Below, one piece after another: positions 11,602 to 24,439 of a stretch of DNA of 64,000 bases. The position numbers and the translations under genes are program-made. Numbering within the stretch: position 1 is the first letter of the stretch; each line of letters opens with the position of its first letter. The notes below the pieces were generated by a model. It was given only the letters and a program-made list of their open reading frames with translations, had not been told where the DNA came from and did not search any database. The DNA comes from Agrostemma githago (lineage: Eukaryota > Streptophyta > Magnoliopsida > Caryophyllales > Caryophyllaceae): positions 27,782,474 through 27,846,473 of the forward strand of contig OY288242.1 in NCBI GenBank assembly GCA_958450325.1, read 5' to 3'.

Positions 11602-13335
11602 CTACTCGTACATTTTACCCTTTCCCTTATCTTTCGGGTCACGTGGAGCCCGAGGCCGACGGGGCGGGGGCGAACGTTCCCTAATCACAAGGGGAACTTC
11701 CTTTGCTCGAACCCGCTTCTTCGATTTTGGGTTTTCCATCTGTTGCACCGGCCCAAGCCGAGCCCTGACCGGCTCGGGAAGCCTGTCTCGAGGACCAAGT
11801 CGGTTCTTAGCAGCCAGTCTTGGCCCTGGTCTCCTTTCTAAGCCCATCTGGGGGCTCACCCTCCCCCGTGCACCCTTGTTACTGGACCCTTCAGTCTGAG
11901 TCCTAGATCTTCTTTTCTGACCTGTCGGAGTAGCTCCCTCAGTAAAGAAGCTCCTATTGTCCTTAGCATGCTCTCGACGTAACAGGTCATAGGCCTCGTC
12001 AATTTTCAGGGCAGCCCGGGTCTTAGCTGAATCAGCCCGGGTCCATCTTACATAAGAATCGGTTACCCAGATCGAATGAGAATTTTTAAGAACAGGCCAA
12101 GTAGCCCGTGTATACCACCTTTGCATACAGGTGTCACACATCACATCCGTCAGCTGAGTAGATTCACTCACAACGGCCTCGATTTCTGGGATTCTTTGTG
12201 CCCGACCATATTGCCTAAGTATGCGACCGGGAAAGAGGTGAATTGTTTGCCTAAAAGATAGGATTACCTGATATCTAGCCCTATCTCGAGATTCTAGACC
12301 AGTCCAAAGGTAAATTGGCCACCATGGCACGGCCCAACGGATCAACAGGCCTCCATGGAAAGATAGCACCTCATCCCAATATTGTTGGGTATTGAAGCGA
12401 GAAAAGGCAATAGCTCGTCTCCTTGACATAACTTGCCTGGGTTGATATCGGCTCACATTTAAGGGAGGATCCAAGATCGATAATCTCTCGAATAGCCACA
12501 GCTGAAAATCCGAAAAAATCAAAATCGCAAAAATCGTCAAAATCCCGAAAAAAAAAAGAAAAAAGAAAAAAAAAACGTGAAAAGGCGTGAAAACCGAGAA
12601 AACCGCAGAAGTCGGGAAATCGGGAAAACCGCGCAGAAAACCGGAAAAATGGGAGAAGCCGGAAATTCAAAAAAATTCAAAAAAATCAGCATACCTGTAG
12701 AAGCCGAGTACTCCCAGTTAGCCGAATTGACGGATCTCTTTTACGATTATCCAAACCCTGGATAATCTCCCCTGTAATCAGCCAAGCCGGGCTGTGCTCC
12801 GTCTCCATTAGGTCAGCCACAGTGAAAAGTCTGACATGACCCATACAAGATAACAAGTCCATATGCCCTTCAAAGGCGTAAACATGGAGCATGCAAAAAG
12901 TAAAGGCCCTACGGCTATGAACCGGCCGACCCGGACATCATCCGGGTTCATGAATTTTTCAGCCAGGTCGATCAGGGAAACGGTATCTCCTTTTAGCATA
13001 CGGGATACCTTCATATGGGAAAGCCCTAAAAATTCCCTTAGCTTCCTCCTTGGGTCGGAAACTGAAAAAGGGATAGCAGGGCGAAGTATGGGATTCCATC
13101 CTCCTGCAGCAGCAATTTCCTCAGGAATAGGGCAAATCTCTCCTCGAGGAAAACCAAATATATGATAGGTATCATCCCAATAGGATAGGCAAGCATCCAA
13201 GAAGTGGCAGTCTACTTGCATCTGACGGATCACGGACAATTGGGTAACGCCATTCTGATTCAGGATAGCCCTATCGACATCCTTAAAATATTTGGACCAC
13301 TCGTGCAACATTCCGACTAATCGATCGATCCCCAT
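11602..13335 (-). pseudogene. Antisense PMD-like gene of Tat element A (one frameshift)
   Basis: The gene runs opposite to gag-pol. Exon 1 is 13335 to 12695. The intron, 12694 to 12502, has a GT donor and an AG acceptor. Exon 2 is 12501 to 11602. Exon 1 holds DACLSYWDDTYHIFGFPRGE and LREFLGLSH. Exon 2 holds WWPIYLWTG, a basic tail and RSPPPRRPRAP, which suggests nuclear localisation. The WDDTYHIFGFPRGE pattern resembles the plant mobile domain (PMD), and RILRQYGRAQRIP resembles the end of that domain. Element B carries the same gene, so it belongs to the family. Here one base is missing near 12925 relative to B, shifting the frame late in exon 1. A TATA box lies about 105 bases upstream. Extra, often antisense, frames at this position are known in Tat elements; the function is unknown. 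Confidence 0.75.
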
Positions 13336-13437
13336 ATTTGATTTGCTAAAAGAAAAGAATAAATTTTTCAGGGCTTATTCTTTTCTCTAAGTAATTAAGG
13401 AATTGTGGAATTATGAAATTTATGGAGCAAGAAGGGG

Positions 13438-13445
13438 TATTTATA
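13438..13445 (-). promoter_or_regulatory. TATA box of the antisense gene in element A
   Basis: The reverse strand reads GCTATAAATACCCC, about 105 bases before the ATG at 13335. Element B keeps the same GCTATAAATACCCC at 38460-38473, about 95 bases before its ATG. Conservation in position and sequence supports a separate promoter for the antisense gene. Confidence 0.7.
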
Positions 13446-13972
13446 GCATAAAAACAAGTTCTTCTCCTCACCTTAGAATTCCCAATCCTAGAGCATTTAG
13501 CATACGAGCCATTGTCCTAAGGCTTAGCTAAGTCATCCCGAGCATTCCTACTCCTTTTCAAAGTCAAAACAAAAATTCTCTAATTTTTCAAAGACTTTTT
13601 CAAACTCAAAAATTCAAACCTTTTCTCAAATTTTTATTCCCCAGCACGAGTCATTTTTCCTACAAATATTACATGCAAAATTTTGCAGCTTTGCATAAAT
13701 ATGTACAGGACGACTCAAGCAGGACCATGCAATTTGCATAACTCCCCAGCGGCATTTAACAAGATGAGCCGACATACAGGCCCATTTTAAGTCTCATGCG
13801 ACGAATTCCCCCACGAAGTTATCATCAATTCAGGTACATTATTTCTAGCCCATGGCCGGCGGGCCCTCCACGCAGGTCTAATGGACCTTAAACGACCCGA
13901 CCGGAAGCTGCCAGGTTTTAATCCTTGATTGACCTGGTGGCTACTCTGACTTTCGCCCTGTCCAAGCCTCAG
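13446..13972. other. Non-coding stretch upstream of the antisense gene
   Basis: This region lies between the antisense promoter and the polypurine tract. Element B has the related sequence at 37906-38461. I see no open frame; it is a candidate regulatory region of the antisense gene. Confidence 0.45.
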
Positions 13973-13987
13973 TCAGAGTGGGGGCTC
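13973..13987 (+). other. Polypurine tract of Tat element A
   Basis: TCAGAGTGGGGGCTC directly precedes the 3' LTR (TGTAGACACC). Element B has the complement at 37892-37905. This is the expected plus-strand primer position, although the tract is only G-rich in its centre. Confidence 0.8.
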
Positions 13988-16571
13988 TGTAGACACCCAC
14001 ATTTTGACCGCCAGGTGTCTATAGTAGTTCCCGCCAAACACCCGATGATGATCGGACGCTAACATGCTTTAACGTACTCGGAAATGGGCTCGAAATCATG
14101 GATATTTAGCTTGGGCACTTTAAGGAGTACAAATCTCACAAAACCAACCTCAAATTCAGGCCCAGTGGGTCGTTTCGAGTCAAATAACACTAATTTGGGT
14201 CGAAACCGTCACCAGGGGTAAAACCGTCTTTTAGCGACCGAGTCAAAACCCGGTCAAAGATATTTCCCGAAACTTGTAAGTCAACCGTGACACCTCACAC
14301 GGTGTATTCACGGTCCAACTCTACAAAAATCAGCCATACAAAATAATAAACAATTCCGTTTAAGGTAGAATTCGATCCCGAGTAGGAATCCTATCCGAGA
14401 ACCGACTCAGACACTCAACCGAGTGCAACCACTCGGCCAAGTAGTACGTACCAGCCGGTATTCCTCTTTTCTTCCCTCACAAGAAAACGGAATTCTCGTT
14501 CTCCTCAGCTTCTTACTCAAGCGGTAATTCTAGCTCAAACAGGAGTCCTATTCAAAAACCGATTCGAGCACTCGACCGAGTGTAAAACACTCGGCCGAGA
14601 CAACCCAAAACAGTAGCAAAACACCTGGTTTCCCTTTCTTCCTTCACAAGAAAGCGGAATTCTTATTTCTCTCAAACTCCTACGTTTCCTATCCTAAGCG
14701 GTAGTCAAACTCTCCTAAGTCAAGGTCGGGAATTTCCTATAAATAGCCCCTTGCATCCAACATAATCATAATCAATTTTTACAGACAATCATACACCAAA
14801 AAAATACAATTCACGCACACACACGCGATTTTTTTCAGCAATAGTTTTCTAGCATCCCGACACATATAAATCCTTAGCATCGAGAAACCGATATTACTTC
14901 ACAAACCCGAAGGAAAACCGGCCCAATACCCGAAACCTTCACCCATCCGAACCGACCTCCTAGCCGAACCAAAACTCGACGCTCCCGTGCCTAGCCACAT
15001 TCCGACGAGCTCCGATCCGAGTCATTAAGAGCATGTAGGTTGAGGGTGCAACAAAACCCGATTTCTTCCTTTCTATCCCTTTCTCCTCTTCGTCCGTTTT
15101 GTTTTATTACAGGGTCTAGAGTCGTTTTTTTATTTTCTTAATATCGTTATTAACGAAAAACTATTTTCATAACGTATATTCTGAAAAATATGATATCGAT
15201 TCCTCCATAATCGAACATCATATCGAAAGGAATTACATTAAGATTTTCGACGATACCAAAAATCGTTACATCTTTTTCATTCAAAAATTCTTTTCTTTTC
15301 TCGTCCAAAACGAACTATTTTACAAAACCTTTTTTATTCATTCCGAATATTCGATATCGATTTCATAATCGAATATCGGGTACGACGAATATCGAAAACA
15401 TGAATCGAATACAAGTTAATTCATAATTTGTACGCGATTCATCAAAAATAACAATTTTCGAACAAAAAAATAAAAACCGGACAGACCCGTACGCGAGTCG
15501 CGCCACGCCCGAGCGACTCGCGCACGAGCCTGAAACCCAGGTTGTTTTTTCGACTTTTTCGTTCGTTTTATTTCTTCGATCGATTTCTAAAATTAACATC
15601 TTTTCCAAAACTATTCTAAGTATTCGATATTGATTTCGTAGTCAATTATCGAATGTAAAGAATATCGAAAATATTAAGTCGAGTACGAATCATGCAATAT
15701 TCATACGCGATTTAATACGAACTTCGAGTTTTCGAAAACCGGACCCGAAACAGGCCACCACGCGACCCGCCGGCGTCCCAGGCGAGTCGCGCGGCCGGCT
15801 GTTATGCCGAGGCCTTTTCCGTCTTTTTTATTATTTTTCGAACTTCGTTTTTTATACAAAACAACGTTCTTTTCAACAATATTTTTCAGATTTCGATTAA
15901 TATTTATTTTCTCGATCTCGTATATTTATTTCTTGCTATTATTATTTACAAATCGATACTAACTCGTTTGTTCATCTTGTAGCAAATTCATTCCTTTTCA
16001 TCATTTGTTTTATTATACTAAAACGAATCTCACATGTTAAAATACAACTTTGACGTTAATTAATTTTTCATGCATTAAACGACTTAGCAACCCATTCAAT
16101 TCCTCACATGCTTAGGAAAACAATGTTTGCATAATCATTCATCGTATTGCTAACGCGCGCATTAAAACGTCATTCGATATCCTAGTAGAGGCCGCTAATG
16201 TGCGGGCGGGGTTGGGTGTTCTTAGTGAACTTCCCAACACGTACCCTCACCCCTTACTCAGAACCGTGGTTTCCGGATGTCCGAAACCATTGGCAACGAG
16301 AGTCATTCAATATACGATTAACCGCTCCAGTCGGCATCTATATCGATATGCAAAGGGACGAGCCCAATAAACTCTGACATCGGAAATGGGCCGTATTTTG
16401 TACACGGCCCACTACGACATAGAGTGGGCTCGAACGGTTCCGAATAACCATAAAATTCGGTGGCGACTCCGACTTCGATTTAAATTTCCATTTGACCATC
16501 TCATGGAGATTCATTCGCCTCCCCAAAACCCGCGCGTGGCCGCGTCGGGGTGGACCTATGTCATGTCCACA
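13988..16571 (+). repeat. 3' LTR of Tat element A
   Basis: This is the second copy of 1211-3797. Differences seen by eye are mostly transitions, plus a 4-base loss of CGCT near 15789. The CYCG palindromes and the TATA box (14738-14745) are kept. AAGTG follows at 16572-16576. Confidence 0.95.
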
Positions 16572-16576
16572 AAGTG

Positions 16577-19500
16577 TCGCACACATCATATTGCATCCCT
16601 TTCAAGAAATGTATTTCACATATATATATGTCCAAAACTCATTATAATGAGTGATGACATTAAAAATGCTAAATCAATCTTAATAGACTTAAGCATAATG
16701 TTGTAAAAAGGTTTTCATAGTCATTACTATGAGATGAATCCTTAACTACCAGCTATGCTTCATACATACTCTTATCAATCCACATCATCTTTATATTGAA
16801 GACTATTCTTCACTATAAGATCCTTTTAACCAAAGTCTATACTTGGTAGTTATGGTATATGGAATCTATTAGATTTATGACTTCATGTGACTTTTGGAGT
16901 CTTTGCCCATTATTGTTTCACCATAAGTCAAACCTATGTAGGGTAATATTTTGCAGATAAGATGATCATGACTTTTCATGGATGCATCAATATTCTCTTA
17001 GAAATCACTTAATCACATTTCTATTTGCAGGTCGATTCTACTCTCACTGTTTCTATTAGAAATCACATTTCTTTAAAAGAAATGTATCACTCCATGCAAC
17101 AAAACAATTTTGTTCTTTGGATGGTTTGTAGAATTAACATAATACCCCTAATAAAACACATGTCATAATTGAGTCTAAGTTCTAGAAAACAATTTTCTCT
17201 AAACTCTAAGACTTGATAATAATTAAGAGAAGACTATTTTAGAACATTTCGATCCATATCTCATATGGTGTCTATTCTCCGACTTACATGGACAATCTCA
17301 TCAACATTGTACAAAGACTTTTACAGTGCATAACTTTCTAAAGCGTAAATGAAATCTGCATAACTCATCATAGACCAAATCATATCAAATATGGTTCGAT
17401 GTAGTTTGAAACACTTTTCACTACTTCTAAGATGATCACAATCTTTTAGTTCAATTCCTCCCTGTTTCAATCATATCAAACGACTCGTACCATCTTATCA
17501 AGTTGATCTTGTACTTTCATCTGAATTTCCTTGAACAATTCAAAGCATTCAGTTTCAATTTTCATCAAATGAACAGAACCATACTTGTTACCCATTTTGC
17601 AACACCACTAGTTAAACTCACACGTATCTGTATATGTGTGATCTAACAAGTCTAAGTACCCTCCCACTACAATTAATAGGAGTCACTTGTAATGTCATTT
17701 ATCCATCTAAGCAAGATCCATTTACCTCAGTTGATTCTTATCAATAAGGTTTATAATTTCATCATTATGAAACTTATTCTTATGTTTCTTGTCTCATGGA
17801 TTAAGGACAATGCCATAATAGGTAAAACTTGAGTCGTGAGACTTGACCGTTTGGTCGTTATGTTATAAATATAAGCATTCACTACTTGGAATGTAGAGCT
17901 CAACAATCACGTTAGCCTTACTGTACCTCATATTCTTGCAAGGTATAAAGCAACAATTGTTCTACTTTTATCAAAACTTTTCATGCCCATACATGAAACA
18001 GATTCAATATTCTTGCTTATGACTAGTACAAGAATAACAATTATTCAATTTCAGTATTCAACTTTATGGTAAAATTAAGTGATTTTCCTTTTATATATGA
18101 AATAACAATGTTTGTCCATTTCAATCATAAAACACTTCACTTATATAACATTATTCCACCCTCTTTGAGCCATCACATCCATAATGTAATAGTTGCATTT
18201 GGTATCTTATACCAAAACAGTAGAATGCAAGTAACAATTACTCCAGTAACATATACACCTGAAGTCATACTTCAATTGATTTGCAGATTTTCTAGACACT
18301 ACTTCTAGAAAGCTATCTATCAATGTCATATATTATTTGTCATTACATTATTGACTGAATCACTACATTAATGATAAATAATTGTGTACCTAATCTAAAC
18401 TTGGGAACAAGTTTGGGTATGACAACAATTATCCTTCCCTTACTTTAACCAACGTCTTAGATTCATTAACTATTATCTCAAGCAATTTTCTTAATGAACT
18501 CATAGAACATTAGTATTATTTGCCTTCTTGATACAATGTTCAATCATCTTTTAACATCTCATGCGAAAAGGTGGGAAACCTTATTAAGTCACATGTTTAT
18601 TCATAATAAAGTGACATAAACTTAGGACTAATTGAAACGATTTCAATTCCTAATCTTTTAGAAAGAAGCATCCAAAATTTCCTGATTATCAATATAATCA
18701 CGTCATCGTATGACATGGATTAATTAGATCATCTTCACATTTTCTCACTTAATGGGAACCGTTCCCTTTTATTAAAACAATTGATTTTGGTACTCAGTCA
18801 TCTTCATGACTCTAATTATACAGTCCATACTATACATTAACATTGGTAATAATCTATCGGAATTATCCTTCACAAGGACAAAATACGTATCTCTAATTTT
18901 GAGAACGATTCTCAAGATACCAATCGACGAGGTTGAACAATTCAAACTCGTCTTTAATAATGTGAACAACGGTGATTAAATTACAACTATATGCATATGC
19001 AAAGTTAAAACGATAATTAATATTAATTAAAAATCTTAAACAATTTTAAGATAAAATCATGAAAACTACCCTCAAGTTCGCATAATATTCCAAGATCCTA
19101 AACCTTTTGTCGCTCAAGTAAACTTGAGCTCACTACTCAAGCTCCAAAAGTAAAGGTAGACCACGACATTGTCAATTACATCAATATGTAATTCTTAGTT
19201 CGTCGAAATTAGTCATCATATGACACCAACTATTTGCCTCAAAGCCCAAGTCCGACTTGATAGCATTGTTAAGCAAACCAGACTTAACCTGTGGGTAATC
19301 GTTACCCACCTACTTAGTCCACACACATCGGCAAAGCACCGCTTAGGCAGTCACTTCAACGAATGATATGAAATTGTTGTAGTGGTCCATTCTGGAAAGG
19401 CAATACTTACTATTTTTGCGAGGGATTAAATGCATATGGGTCCTAACCATGCCACTAGGTCAACTTACAAGGCGACCTATTAGTTCTAAGCACACAAGTC

Positions 19501-20752
19501 ACAAGTCTCAAACAATAAAATTCATGCATTGTATGCCTTAATAATTCAATTGTTACTAGTGATTTGTGCATAAAACAAGTTAAAAGATCCCATATTTTGA
19601 TTCATAATCATATTACAATTCATAAGTGCTATTTAGTTTGAACAATTTCACCAATATCTTTGATTTTTCTAACTACGAGGAACAAAACTTGATTCACAAT
19701 CGATCAGCAACTTATAATTGTCATATAGATGAACGTTTCATCAAAATCAAATAGGACTCGAGAAACTCTTTTCCCGACCCATTTATGATAACATGATAAT
19801 TAAAATGCATAAAATTATTTAGTCGATTTAGAAAACTATTTTTTCATTGATTCGGAAAAATAAAAGTATAATCTATGTTTGATTCATAATCAACACACAA
19901 ACGCAAGAAAACGACTTTTCTTAAAAACGTCGCCCGACTCGATACCATGTCGTCCGAGTAAATATTGTGTCGCCTTATTCAAACATGTGCTACCGGGGTC
20001 ATCCCGTTCTGACCGGGACACAATCGTGCCGACCGAGTCACACTCGTGCCAACCGAGTTGGCCTCGTTTCGTTTCGTTTCCACCATAATTAAAACGAGTA
20101 TTGTCCTAATCTTATTAGGTCTCATCGTCAACGATAAATTCTTGTAATTTTACGTTCCCAATTTCAATCGAATCTTGACTAATCTAATTAGTCTCATCGT
20201 CAACAAGGAAATTGAGGATTATAATGGGTCAATTTAGGGTAAAATTAAATTAAAAATAATCAATATTAGATCTTAAATTAATTTAATAATCAATTTCAAA
20301 ATTTAATAATTTAAATTTATAAATAAGATAATCCCTAAACTTGAAACAATAATTACTAACAGCCGCAATACGTGGAAATCGACCATCCATATTTGATGTG
20401 AAGCAACTAATTAGCAAAACAAAAAAAACAAATGATAAACAATCACTAATTATGTTAATCATCCGTTTGGCAGCCGAATATCAAACAATGGGTTCTTAAT
20501 AAAGTGTAACCCAGACGTAGGGTTATTAGACTAATAATAACATAATTACTAGACAAGATATATTCCTCGATATTGTTAAACATAAGCCACAGTGGTGAGG
20601 AATAAATTAAAGAACCATTCTTACGGTACACCGCAATATACATACAAATTTCAGACATGGGATGATAAAATCAAATTAATACGCGGATTGAATCCCTCAT
20701 AATCAATTATGAGCCATGGATTCAAGTCGATTTGATTAATACTAATAACAGA
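16577..20752 (-). mobile_element. Right internal segment of the copia-like element, no coding capacity seen
   Basis: About 4.2 kb of AT-rich sequence lie between Tat element A and the reverse primer site at 20753. Both strands are full of stops. None of the short frames (for example 18066-18308 or 19879-20088, +) shows gag, integrase or reverse transcriptase motifs. The element is either a non-autonomous copy with a non-coding interior or a heavily decayed one. Confidence 0.55.
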
Positions 20753-20765
20753 GGCTTTGATACCA
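20753..20765 (-). other. Primer binding site of the copia-like element
   Basis: The reverse strand reads TGGTATCAAAGCC one base inside the LTR. This differs at one position from TGGTATCAGAGCC, the initiator-methionine tRNA primer typical of plant Ty1/copia elements. It sets both the class and the reverse orientation. Confidence 0.8.
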
Positions 20766-20766
20766 C

Positions 20767-21472
20767 TGTAGGGTTACAATCCTTAAACCCAAGGACCTCT
20801 TACGAGTATTAACCGAAAAGACAAAAGTAGAGGGATAATAATTATACCTTATTTGCAGCGGAACAGCGTATTAATAAGAAGTATAATAAACCCAGAAATA
20901 TATATAATCTCCACGGACAGAATAAATAATCTGCACGGACAGAATAATTAATTCCCACGGACAGAATAAAGCACCCAAACGTGATGCCTCCTTTTGTATC
21001 TACACGGGTACGGAACTGCGACGTATATGCTAGTATAAAGGTATGTGAGACCGTCTCACAACTTCTCTATATATCTCTCTTATAACTCTTTATAAGACGA
21101 ATATATATTATGAGTCAATACTCTTTATTCCATATCTTGGTCCATCATATGAACCTCCTTATATAAGAGATGAGAAGGTAGAATTAGGTTATGACCATAA
21201 CTCTAATTACCATAATTAGATTATTAGTATAACTCTAATTATCATAACCTAACAACGCAGCTGGGTCCGTATTACTACTGACCCGATATATTTAATATAT
21301 CGATATATATTAATAATATCACGTACACTTGTGTGTGACCCAATGGGTCCACTTAAGACTATCAGACACGTAACCTATTTACATGTCAACCCGACATCGA
21401 CCTCTAGCAAGGCATATCGGATACATAGACTTAAACGGGTTAATCCGTAGGACAATGGACATAAGTCCTTCA
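20767..21472 (-). repeat. 5' LTR of the reverse copia-like element
   Basis: On the reverse strand this roughly 706-bp LTR starts TGAAGGACTTATG and ends TAACCCTACA, just before the primer site. On the + strand it abuts formin coding sequence at 21473, so the element was inserted into an exon. The second LTR is not in the window, so the TSD cannot be verified. Confidence 0.78.
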
Positions 21473-21604
21473 AGGGATACAAGGGCGATAAGGAGAAGCT
21501 TGGGAAATGTGAGCAGGTTTGCAAGATGTTCTTATTTGTTTTGTTATTCGTATATTCTTGTTACATACATGCAAGGAGTTATCTAATTTTCAGAAATGCA
21601 GAAA

Positions 21605-23254
21605 GATTGTTAACTGAAGACAGTTCATTATTTCGGAGGGTTTTTGAAGGAAAGTTTGGCCAATAAAGAGATGGATACAAAAAGGAGAGTGTTACAAAGA
21701 AAAAATATCCTCTACAAGCTGGAGAGACATTAGGTGGGGCAGTTAGATTATTGAAAATGGACTTTCGTGGAGCTTAGGAAATGATTTGTCGGACATAAAA
21801 ACCAACAACAACATTAGCATTTTCCAAGATAGATGGGTTCAAGGTTGTATCCCTGTGCCAAAAATTGGTATTGACAGTATCCACAATGAAGAAGGGTTAC
21901 CTTGGTCGTTAAGGGATTTGATTAACTCTGATCATTCTTGGAATACCTCTATAGTGGAAAAGATTTTCGACCCTGATTGGTGCTCCAGAATCAAAGCCAT
22001 CTATATCCCTACTAATAAAAATATTAATACTCCGATTTGGAGAAGGACTCCGGATGGCCGCTACATTGTTAAAAGTGGATACAGAGAAGGAATCTCCAGA
22101 AATGACAAATTCAATGCCCGAATAGAGCGACTAAAGGAATTAGAAGATTCCCCGATTTCTACAAAAAGAAAGTGATTTGGAAATTACCAGGACCCCAGGT
22201 CTGGAAAACTTTCATTTGGAAAATCATTTCTTCAGCATTACCCATTGGAAAGGAAAGACATAGGAGAAAATTAACATGTCCATTTAAATGTGTTATGTGT
22301 GCTGATTCCTTTGCACAATCATCTGAAGATAATGATGAAGATGTTCTTGAATCTTTGGAACATCTCTTTAGAGATTGCACTATCACTGCTAGACTCTGGG
22401 CAAGTTGTTCAATTGGCATCAGAGTTGATCAGTCAGCTTTGGAAATCTCACTTCAAAAGTGGATCATGGGGTGGATTACGTATCTTATCAAGTCAAATAA
22501 GTCGAATATTGGTCTCGTTCACTTCCTTAACATGCTATATTCTATATGGCTTTTCCAGAATGGTGTTATTTTCAAGAAATGGAGTCATTCTACTTTTGGA
22601 TTCTGGAAGAGATATGAGGCATCATGCAAAGAGCTACAGGTTTTCTTTAAAGAGCATGACCAGGAGTCTGCTAATAGTTCTCCTACATTAAGAAGTGAGG
22701 GAGGGGTAGGGACTGGCGTTAGGTCTTTCTCCTCTTTTGAAGGTGGAGAGGCATCGGATGAATCAATAGATCAACTCCGTTCTTCGAAAGAATTTTTTGT
22801 CATTAAACAAACTGGCTCAACTAATGTTTGCTCCAGATCCATGATGCAGGTTGATGCTGGGTGGTTGCCAAATTACAGGGCTGTTGGGGGATGGACTTGG
22901 AATTATAATGATAATGAGAGATGCATGGGAGGAAGCATGCCAAACCTTTTTTGCGGAATCGGCTATTTTTGTTAAAGGGGTTGTTATTCTTCAGGCTATC
23001 AGATGGATCAAGAATAGAGGTATTAGGCATGTCCGCATTATGTCCGATTGCCTCCAGCTAGTATCTCAGATTGTCGGAATCATCCAGCCAGTGGCCGAAT
23101 TATCATCACTCATCGAAGACATTCTCGACGAATGTTCTTTTTTCATTGTTGCGCTTTTCAGTTTATTCCTAGGGCTAGAAACTCTAATGCGCATAGACTG
23201 GCATCTATGGCGCTTAGGGAATTGTAATATATAGATGACTCGTTGGCAAAAAAA
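21605..23254 (+). mobile_element. 5'-truncated LINE with decayed zinc-finger and RNase H regions
   Basis: This is a non-LTR retrotransposon fragment in a formin intron, flanked by AAATGCAGAAA at 21594-21604 and 23255-23265, with an A-run at its 3' end. Broken frames show the 3' part of a plant LINE reverse-transcriptase protein. They include FQDRWVQGCIPVPKIG and FIWKIISSALPIGKERHRR with CxxC and HxxxC residues (zf-RVT), and an RNase H-like end with IRHVRIMSDCLQLV and RARNSNAHRLASMA. At least three frameshifts or stops separate these pieces (21786-22175, 22172-22975, 22851-23234). The reverse transcriptase core is absent, as expected for 5' truncation. Confidence 0.88.
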
Positions 23255-23633
23255 AAATGCAGAAAAAACCAAAAAGAGGCTAAGAGTCTCTTAGTTGTTG
23301 CCGAACCTCAAAGATATAATTGCAGATGTTAAAGGGATGCTTATTATCCTTCGGCTTTATCATTTTTATGGTGCAACTAATAGTGATGGTTATATAGTTT
23401 CAATGATTTTGGAACAGTTCTTCCTAGAATTGATGAAAGTTCCACGTGTAAAATCAAAGTTAAGAGTTTTTGCATTTAAAATGCAGTTTAAATCTCAGGT
23501 TGGTTAATTATCTCTCTCAACTATCTGTCGCTTTGTGTGTTATGGAGAACGAATGTTTAATCCCTTCATTTTTTTTCTTTTCAGTTGTGTGACCTTAGAA
23601 AGAATTTACAAACAGTGAACTCAACATCAGAAG

Positions 23634-24429
23634 CAGGCCCGTCTAATGGGGGCGCAATAGGAACATTTGAACCGGGCCTCCAAATTTTTGGGGCCTCATA
23701 AGGGAAATTTGGTGGTTTAATTTTTCATACAATCAAAGTTGACTGGTGGTTGAAGTCTTGATATACCTATTAGAGGGCAGGAGTTTGAGTCCTTGTGGTG
23801 CCCTTTTTTTCATTTTTTTTCATTTTATTATATTGATTGGCTTTTTTTTTTTTCTTTTTTTCATTTTATTATATTGAGTGCGTTTTTTAATTTTATTATA
23901 TTGATTGGCTACTCAATTCATTAATTAATCTTGGATGGAAACTTGTGTAAATTGAGAAACTTTATCATATTGAGATCCCAATTTAACTTTATATACGATA
24001 AATAACACAAGTTTCTAATTTAAATTCCCTTGTTCTTATTTTTTTAAAAAAAATTATAACCATTTACTTACTCATAAAAACTACTAACACAATATGGAGT
24101 AGAAAAAGTTCTTGAATTAATACTAAAAGAAATAAAGAGTACGATAATGGAGATGATAAAAAATGTGATTACAGTGACGAATGATTGAGTCATTAAGTAA
24201 TCACTCGCTGGTGGGTAAAAATTTATCGGTAAATGATTATTCTCTATTTTTTTACTAACCGTTGGGGAAAAACACCACTCAAATAAGAAATTTACTTGTG
24301 AAAAAAAAATCATAATGCAACTTGGACATTCTACTTGTAAAATTATTACGGAATATTATTATTATTGATCAAACGGGGCCCTGATTTTAAAATCTGCACT
24401 GGGCCTCCAAATTTCTTGAGACGACCCTA
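23634..24429. mobile_element. Non-autonomous hAT element inside a formin exon
   Basis: The element is 796 bp, with a perfect 8-bp duplication ATCAGAAG at 23626-23633 and 24430-24437. The ends are imperfect inverted repeats: CAGGCCCGTCT at the left, and TAGGGTCGTCT when the right end is read inward. The 8-bp TSD and CAGG-type end are typical of hAT. It has GC-rich terminal regions, an AT-rich interior and no transposase. It splits the formin exon after the codons for NSTS. Confidence 0.87.
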
Positions 24430-24439
24430 ATCAGAAGAG

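Larger units (their letters stand above)
1211..16571 (+). mobile_element. Tat element A: full-length Ty3/gypsy (Tat lineage) retrotransposon
   Basis: This is a 15.4 kb element on the + strand. Its order is LTR (1211-3797), primer binding site, about 1.1 kb leader, gag-pol (4895-11242), an antisense gene (13335 to 11602), polypurine tract, LTR (13988-16571), with a perfect AAGTG duplication outside. Placement in the Tat lineage rests on the arginine-tRNA-like primer site, the second RNase H domain between the first RNase H and integrase, the long LTRs and the extra antisense gene. By eye the LTRs differ at roughly 15-20 positions in 2.58 kb, so the insertion is recent. Two nonsense codons in gag-pol suggest that this copy cannot make the full polyprotein. 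Confidence 0.96.

Noticed and set aside
11424..11642. Additional small gene after the antisense gene of element A
   Set aside because: The frame is low-complexity and overlaps the end of the antisense gene; it has no counterpart in element B.
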